Shown: in pieces, positions 57,448-64,000 of the stretch
Layout: each line of letters opens with the position of its first letter
How positions within the stretch are numbered: the stretch's first letter is position 1
Origin: Chrysogorgia sp. JL179-B06
Lineage: Eukaryota; Cnidaria; Anthozoa; Scleralcyonacea; Chrysogorgiidae
Reading direction: 5' to 3'
Assembly (NCBI GenBank): GCA_035772405.1
Contig: JAYKKM010000011.1
Span: forward strand, 822,501 to 886,500
DNA length: 64,000 bases
Position numbers and translations under genes: made by a program
The notes under the pieces: generated by a model
What the model was told of the DNA's origin: nothing
What the model saw: only the letters and a program-made list of their open reading frames with translations
Database searches by the model: none

Positions 57448-59560
57448 AATTGCTTGCTCCCTCTCCGACCATGATGTTATTAGGTTCAATTAATTCATTT
57501 TCAGCCCAGTATCACATGACAGAGTATGGCTATAAATTACAACTAGAGAAATAATGGCACATTGTGTGGGCTGGCCATATGTATTGAACTGAATAATACA
57601 GACTACAGGTTTAAAATTAAGGTGATGGGATCCTTAAACTGGCATTTATAGCTCCCTCAGCAAAGCTGGATTCACATGAACAAAATAAGTAACTGTTATA
57701 AATTATTAAAAAATTCTAATTCTTGATGAAGCATATACGGAACCATTTTCATATTTTTTTTGTAATTATCTTTCATTTACTCGAAGATGAAATTGTTCAC
57801 CTGATTGTGCCAGCACCTTTATTTTTCGGCGGACATCATTCTAAAAGCATTCAAATGGCATAGTTTTAACTACTATATGACAGTTTGTGCAATATGTATT
57901 AAATAAACCACTACAGAAAAAGCCTGAGATCGATCTATTTCAAAAGCGACCTGAATGTGAACACTCTAATACGAACTGAGGTCGATCTAAACGAGTGTGA
58001 TATGAGATAGATCCAAGTTGGTATGAAATCGTCGGATCATTCAAAGTAGGAACATACAGTTGGATCGATCACAGACTGAACGTCTGTCTGATTTTGCTAT
58101 TTTTGGCCTGTAAACACATTGAACGAAATAACCGTTTTAACTTACACTGCACATCTTTGGCACATGGACTCTTCCACCACCAGTTTGCCGAACTCGTCTC
58201 CTCTGCTCCGATATCGACGACACCTTGGCAGCCAGGCTTTCAACCTTGTTTGGCAAGTCTCATAGAACCCCTTGATCAGACTCACTTGTCTGTATTATTT
58301 TCTCACTCGGTGCCTTGTTCTCCTTCACAACATCGTTCAGCAGTAAGACATACCGGTCGCTCAGGGAAACATCCGCCATATAAAAACGGGAAGTAATATA
58401 ATATAAAAGCGAAATTGGTTTATGCAAGTGGTTTAGCAATCGCACAAGTATTCACGATGCTCCTTTCACGTTTCCAATGTCCTCGCTGTAGAACTGGTTG
58501 AAATGGCGCATTTTAGTTTGGTATTTGACATGGCGAGTGGCACAATTGCCTCTGGTGAACTGCAGCGAGAACGCGGAGATCAACCAGCAATACCATTGGC
58601 GAAGAAAGCACGCCTGTCGAGACCCAACAATATCGAAGAAATACGGCGCAAAAGGATGAGAAGAAAACGACAAGAAGAAAGGAAGATGTCAACGAAGACT
58701 TTAAGCACGAAGTTGCGAGAGAAGTCCAGAAAGAATTTGCAATTGGCAATTGGCAAACCTGACAAGACACATGATAAAAAATCATCCTTTGGTATAAACA
58801 TCACTTTAGACTCTTACATAGAAAACATACTGAAACTGTATATGCTTAAAATTGTGATGTATTTATTACTATTTTACATTATTTTCATGTATTAAATTGA
58901 ATATGATATTTTCTTATCTCTTTTGCATGCCTCTTAATTCCAATAAAAACTGTTTGAATGTCACTATAATGACAATCTCAAGCTTTAAGTCACTGTTGAC
59001 ATCTGGATGTAAGGTGCTCAATAGATGTACCTTTGGTATGGTGGCAGAGCAAATTAAAAAGGTATTGAAGTGAAAATGTTCTTATTACTACTCTTAAATT
59101 GCCAATGAGCAAGAAACTCAAGGTACAAAGACATTTTTTAGTGAACATGTATAATTTATATAGAATTAAATATACAGTATAATTAAATTAATTTTAGGCC
59201 ATCAACGAGGGCATACAGTACATAGTGGAGGGGGCGTGGTCCCAGTCAATAAGGAAAAAGTAAAATCCAATCATGGACAATTTTCTGCTAATTCAAATGG
59301 ACTTAATTATTGCAGTATGAACATACATGTTTTTAACATATATGAGACTGGGTGTGGGACAATTTACCACATTACACATAATGAATGATTAATCTTCAAA
59401 AAATGTGAGTGATGGCCAAAAATCAACTTAGTCTGCATCTGTGCAGTCAACTAACTTAATGCTGTAGGGCACTTTAAACCACTCATGTACTCCCTGTATA
59501 CCAAAGCAGGAGTGAGGCCTCTCTCATACATTAGTTTACTTCTTCAACCTTCTTCTTTAA
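57448..59560. other. No confident gene
   Basis: A plus-strand frame from ATG 58503 to 58892 encodes a basic Lys/Arg-rich segment (RRKRMRRKRQEERKMS) that could be a bZIP-like or nuclear-signal exon. I do not recognise it, and no matching splice partner was found. Words such as GAGATCGATCT recur near 57930-58010. The rest shows no coding signal. Confidence 0.35.
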
Positions 59561-60043
59561 AATTCCATGCTTGCAAAGAATTTACTGGATGGTTATGGTT
59601 CCATTCTAGTGTGACTGAAAAAGGATGGGCAACATCACTCAGCTTGTGTTTTTGAACCTTTTTGCTGTTTTTTCTTCGAGTATTCCAACCGAATCTTTTG
59701 TCCCATCATACCGTGTATTGTGGTGACAGCGGAATGTTTTATTGACTTCATAACCACTTTTAGCTGTGAGGTTTTTGGAAACAGCTAGCTTTAAAGTCTC
59801 ATTTGTTTTCTTATTGTATGCTGCTATGAATTCATCCAAGTTGTCTTCTGGTAGAGCACAGCAAAATGTAGCCTTGAATTTACTGAGGGTCCCTTGCACA
59901 GTCAATGATTCTATATCTTGTTGTTGTTGAAGAGGCAACAAATCAAACACACATGCTTTTAATTCTTCTGTATCAGATAGTCCTGGGTAATCACTGTTCT
60001 CAATTTCTTTGGTTGCAGCAGCAAAGATTTCATCAATGTCCAT
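59560..60043 (-). pseudogene. Mutator-like transposase N-terminal part
   Basis: From ATG 60043 (minus) the frame encodes an acidic helical N-terminus and then the basic segment LTAKSGYEVNKTFRCHHNTR typical of the zinc-binding DNA-recognition part of Mutator-like transposases. The frame ends at 59639. The continuation in another frame near 59630-59545 reads FSVTLEWNHNHPVNSLQAW, with the expected HNHP motif. So a frameshift near 59645 breaks the gene. The catalytic half at 61446-63232 lies upstream of it on the same strand and therefore belongs to a different copy. Confidence 0.5.
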
Positions 60044-60261
60044 CTATGAACAACAAAGACACATTTTTAGTAAGAAGCAAAAACCTTGTGATTGCTAACC
60101 AGCCGTTTAACCATATTTGAGCCACTAGAACTCATATGTTAAGAACAAGGTGATTTACATGTAAGATATTTATACCTAGGAATGATCCACAAGTACTTGT
60201 TGGACTACAAGTTCACATTGGTACAGTAAATTTCTTTGTTGTTTGAGGAGTTGCAGCTTGG

Positions 60262-60385
60262 TGTTGTTAAAATTTGTCAGTTGTTTGCTATACAAGCTGT
60301 GTTAGATGTTTTAAATGCTCAGAAAACTGAGCATTAACATATTTGTTCACCTTGTACAACAAACAACTGACAAATTTTAATGAGC
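60262..60385. mobile_element. Foldback MITE
   Basis: TTAAAATTTGTCAGTTGTTTG is mirrored by CAAACAACTGACAAATTTTAA, around ~75 bp that itself contains a small GCTCAGAAAACTGAGC hairpin. Confidence 0.7.
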
Positions 60386-60464
60386 ACAATTTTCTTTGGA
60401 CATATTTTTGGAGAAACATTGCCTGTGTAACAATTAGATGTAATTTTGCAGATACATGTACAGT

Positions 60465-60740
60465 TAAACCTGTATTAAGCAGACACCATTGGGGATTTAT
60501 TTAGTGTCTGCTAAATAGAGGTGTATGTTTAATGGCGGAACTGGTACCCAGTCTCAAAGAAAAGTTCATTCCAGTGGCTGCAGTGCAAAAATATGAAATT
60601 TATTCTGTATATTAAAACAATACATCTCGCAATTCAACTATGACTGAGCGAAACAAGCAATTATTTAGGATTCAATTTGGGACTTTGGGAACTGTCCGCT
60701 TAATACAGTGTCCGCTTAATACAGAGTGTCCGCTCGAATT
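60465..60740. mobile_element. MITE-like repeat with GTGTCCGCTTAATACAG ends
   Basis: ACCTGTATTAAGCAGACACC at the left faces GTGTCCGCTTAATACAG at the right (repeated twice, 60699-60730), giving inverted ends about 250 bp apart. Confidence 0.6.
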
Positions 60741-60744
60741 ACGG

Positions 60745-60905
60745 CGATTTCGCCCCATATCAAGTTCGCCCCCTACAAGTTCGCCCCAACCTCATACCAG
60801 TTCGCCCCCAATCGGATACCAGTTCGCCCCCAATCGGATACCACTTCGCCCCCAATCGGATACCACTTCGCCCCCAATCGTAAACCAGTTCCCCTCACCT
60901 GTATA
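60745..60905 (+). repeat. TTCGCCCC minisatellite
   Basis: Units of 22-23 bp, AGTTCGCCCCCAATCGGATA(CC), occur about four times, preceded by three shorter TTCGCCCC units. They are contiguous without unique spacers, so this is a minisatellite. Confidence 0.8.
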
Positions 60906-61445
60906 CAGTTTTTTTAGAACTAAGAATCTTAAAAATATATTTTTGGCAATTCAAAGCGGTATAAGTATAGAATGGGGATATACATTCGAAGGAATTATAA
61001 ATGGTGTTTTCGCAACGAAAAGGTATGGCTAATATTTTTTCTCCTTTTTTCTGACATTTTTGTCATTTTGATATATTTAATATAGAAAGTGTTCTACCGG
61101 TATATTGTTTTGTTTGTCAGCCAGTCAAAATTTAGAAAAGCAATTTGAAGGAATTATTTTAAACATTTAATGGCTTTTGTTCAATTTGTTTCAGACTAAT
61201 TAAGATGCATGTTGTGTTATCAGGGTAAAAATGTTTTCAGTTTTACCCTGATTACACAGCTCGACCAATATCCTTCCGAATTCAGACCTCATGCTCCAGC
61301 TTCCAATACAGCAAATATTAACAAAGAATTGGTGTAATAATGCTTTAAATATAAGAAAGGTAAAGTGGCAATAAAATATACAATAAAATATATACAATAT
61401 TAATACTAGTGCATGCGTAAAACTATTTTTTTATTGTTTCCACAT
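60906..61445. other. No gene seen
   Basis: AT-rich DNA. A short palindromic segment near 61220-61255 (CAGGGTAAAA...TTTTACCCTG) is the only structure noted. Confidence 0.5.
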
Positions 61446-62741
61446 TTAGTGTACTAGTTTGCCATTTAGATACTGGCATGCCTTCAGCAGCTGGTATGCA
61501 GATTTCTTGCCTGTCTTGTAGTTGTCCCAGAGAGTGAATATTTTTGCCTGCATGTCACGGTACACCTTTCGCTGAATGCGGCATAATTTTTTTTCACTGA
61601 CCAGTCGGATCTGTAAGGATGTCAGCCTTGCTTCTTGATGAAGTAATTCTATCAGCATGTAAAGTGGGAGCTGCGTTTTTCCATGAGCACGCCTGTTGAG
61701 AGCATTGTGCCACCCTTCAACATCATTGTTTGTCCTGATGGCTTGCAGATAGACACTCCAGCTAGAAGGTGGCCATGTACTGCTTGAGATCCACGTGGTG
61801 TCTACATAATCGACAAATTTGAGGAGGGGTTCTGTGGTTGCTTGCTGTCTTAGACGGGTAAAGATTGGCACAATTTCACCATGTGGTAGAAAAGGTAGTG
61901 CCATCACCAATCTTAAGAAACTGTAGGTGCCCCGGTCTGTGGTATAGGCTGTTTGCAGGCCAAGTGCTTGAATCTAGAATAAAAATAAAATCGATACTTT
62001 AGTAGAATAAATTAATAAATAATATTAAAAATTGTTCATTATTTAATTTGTAATAACAATTGAAAACTATTAATCAGTGTCATCTAACCTTTCTCCATAA
62101 AGCTTGTGTCCAGTGAAAAGCACACCCAATGATCTTAGTTCCACTAAATAACTCACGAAAAACAGACCAAAGTGCCATTTCAAAATCAATTGTGATCCGC
62201 TTAACCAATGGCCTAATGGGAAGGACGTCCAAAATAGCACGAAAAACAGCCCTATAATCGTACTTCTTTCTGCCCGACATCAATACAAAAAGTAAAGGGA
62301 CCTGTTTGGCATGGTCATCTGTCCTTACAAATGCATTCACTGTCAACAGCTGGCTGAATGGATGACGACAGAGTTTGAAGGTACCATCCACATACCAACT
62401 TTTGGCACGACTCAGGACATCGAGTTGTTTATTTGTGGCAAAGAACAGGTGACGTCGATTACGTACCTAATACGAGTAATGAGTATATATATATTATTAG
62501 ATTAGAATATATCATCATTATTATTTATCAATTATAATACAGTGTAAAAATTAAAAAGTATACATACATACATACATACATACATACATACATACATACA
62601 TACATACATACATACATACATACATACATACATACATACATACATACATACATACATACATACATACATACATACATACATACATACATACATACATACA
62701 TACATACATACATACATACATACATACATACATACATACAT

Positions 62742-62793
<52 letters not shown>

Positions 62794-63232
62794 TGAATAC
62801 AGCATTGCAATATTTGATTGATATAGTACAGTGCGACAGCCTGTTCAGAATAATTATGATCAGTAGTCAGAGAACCTGACTCAGGTGCACACAAATTACA
62901 AGTGCACATGCAAGAGCACTAGCATAAATTAATGTACATGTATCTTTTTATGAGAATTTGAGCACGATACTTGAACTTAGTCATTGGAGTGATGATAATG
63001 TAAAAATGTTCACACTGTTACCCTAGCACTGTAATATAATAATTTTTAGTTTGAACAGGTCTTAATTATAAGTGAAAATACAGTAATGGGTGTAATGACT
63101 TTTTTGACTAATCAATTACTTGTTCAAAACTTTACAAACCTTCAATTCAACTGTTTCTTGCACCTTTATATCTTTGACAGTGTCAGCAGTCACAGAACAT
63201 GAACTACCACGTTTCAAGGTGCTTACGTAAAC
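61446..63232 (-). CDS. Mutator-like transposase, catalytic and C-terminal exons
   Basis: Three minus-strand exons with GT-AG borders, all in phase 0: 63232-63140, 62466-62089 and 61973-61446 (stop). Together they give ~332 codons without a lesion. Exon 2 contains SWYVDGTFKLCRHPF with the first catalytic Asp, RITIDFEMALW with the second, and GCAFHWTQALWRKV, the typical MULE C/H motif. Exon 3 carries YVDTTWI and TNNDVEGWHNALNRR, with the likely Glu. Upstream exons encoding the N-terminal DNA-binding region were not identified, so the gene is partial here. The intron at 62467-63139 contains a large CATA microsatellite. Whether it is active cannot be judged; the seen exons are clean. Confidence 0.7.
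62561..62785. repeat. (CATA)n and (CA)n microsatellite
   Basis: About 200 bp of perfect CATA repeats end in ~13 CA repeats. It lies in the MULE intron. Open frames through it (Cys-Met-Tyr-Val repeats) are artefacts. Confidence 0.97.
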
Positions 63233-63429
63233 CTGTAAGAGGTACTGATGAACCACATTGATAACAATCTTGCATTTGAATATTATTATCATCAACCTTT
63301 TGAATATAAACAAGATGAAATATAATAAACAATGATGAAATATAAACAAGATTTTTTTCAAAACCAAAAAGAATCTTCAAAGAGCAGCAACGAGTTTAAC
63401 TATTCAACATTATTTGAATTTAAATTCAT

Positions 63430-63970
63430 AAAAAGTAAAGAAACATGTCAATCAGAGTCAGAATCTTCACTGATGAGTACTCTTCGCTTCTTGGATGTTT
63501 GATTTTCACTTCGATTGTCGTTACCAAAGGAAAAATTGAACGAACAGTTCTCAATTTTTGGTATGTTTCCCCCGAAAAAAATCCGTCGATAGCTGAGCGT
63601 TTGGAAAGGAAATTATCCTGTTGCTGAAACGAAATCGTCGGATTCGCCGGTGGTAATACTGGGTTTTCAAGCTGTTGTGGTTGCCGGGAACTTGAAGCTT
63701 GTGATGTTGAAGCAGCACTCGAAGAACGACTTAAAGCAAGGGACATTGTCGCTGGTGACTGGCCGAAGCGGACTTGTATGTATCCAAGCTTTTTAGGTTT
63801 TTATGGCCACTAAGTTGAGCGACGTAATTCTCTGGCACATTGGCATTCATCAGCCTCGAAATACACGTCTTTCGAACCGAGTGATTTGATATATTCCCGG
63901 GCAGATTCGCGACTTTTGCAGCTTTCACGAGAAATTTTCCAATCTCGTTTTTGCCGAGAGCCCCTCTCAT
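63430..63970 (-). pseudogene. Crypton-like tyrosine recombinase C-terminus
   Basis: On the minus strand, entering from beyond the right edge of the window, the frame has NHSVRKTCISRL (catalytic Arg), LSGHKNLKSLDTYKSAS (catalytic His and the nucleophilic Tyr), then a Ser-rich tail. A one-base shift near 63740 breaks the frame (TAA at 63731-63733). The tail continues in another frame (MSLALSRSSSAASTSQASSS) to ~63430. The His/Arg/Tyr arrangement is that of Crypton-type (DUF3504-like) recombinases, which move DNA through a covalent phosphotyrosine. The N-terminal part is outside the window. Confidence 0.7.
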
Positions 63971-64000
63971 GAACCAAATTTCGGAATCTGGTTTCCGACG

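Noticed and set aside
60745..60905. CRISPR-like array
   Set aside because: Repeats are contiguous without unique spacers, in a eukaryotic genome; a minisatellite.
62528..62909. Long minus-strand frames of Cys-Met-Tyr-Val repeats
   Set aside because: They are translations of the CATA microsatellite, not genes.

Overview
The window is eukaryotic, from an invertebrate animal genome, most likely a cnidarian. This is inferred from AT-rich DNA, GT-AG introns, tRNA-derived SINEs, and a mix of BEL/Pao, Penelope-like, CR1/jockey-like, hAT, CACTA-type (TNP2), Mutator-like, Crypton-like and Polinton-like sequences. The species cannot be fixed from the sequence. I see no intact single-copy host gene. 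Almost everything recognisable is a mobile element or its debris.

Layout. 0.8-5.0 kb is a hAT element with clean ends and an 8-bp target duplication, carrying a decayed transposase. It lies just upstream of a broken zinc-finger/tyrosine-recombinase-like gene (5.06-7.05 kb). 7.3-9.3 kb is a 5'-truncated LINE on the minus strand with a MITE inside it. 9.3-15.6 kb holds small repeats and unidentified broken ORFs, including a 109-bp tandem duplication that breaks a SAP-like reading frame. 15.9-21.9 kb is a Penelope-like element between two ~0.5-kb direct repeats. 23.7-26.3 kb is a decayed TTF/ZMYM1-type hAT transposase on the minus strand.

26.6-43 kb is a nest. A Polinton-like gene cluster ends in an integrase gene cut by the 5' LTR of a BEL/Pao retrotransposon (27.9-42.1 kb). 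That LTR is in turn split by a 7.85-kb DNA transposon (28143-35994) with 55-bp perfect terminal inverted repeats and a TTA duplication. The transposon carries an 8-exon minus-strand gene for a ~1,606-aa DDE-like transposase ending in two PHD fingers. It is nearly intact, with one missing base in 4.8 kb of coding sequence.

43-47.6 kb holds LINE fragments, a possible G2E3-like exon, a 1.16-kb TTAA-flanked element and a fragment of an unidentified gene. 47.7-57.4 kb is a 9.77-kb element bounded by CCCATACG inverted repeats and dense palindromic CCTATAGGAATTCC arrays. It carries a divergent pair: a five-exon BEN-domain/coiled-coil gene (minus) and a six-exon TNP2-type transposase (plus). Its introns have collected foldback elements and a SINE. 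57.4-64 kb holds two pieces of Mutator-like transposase genes, minisatellites and a Crypton-like tyrosine recombinase running off the right edge.

The genes do not form a host pathway. They are a layered record of transposition, and the two large multi-exon DNA transposons are the most complete and most interesting units.
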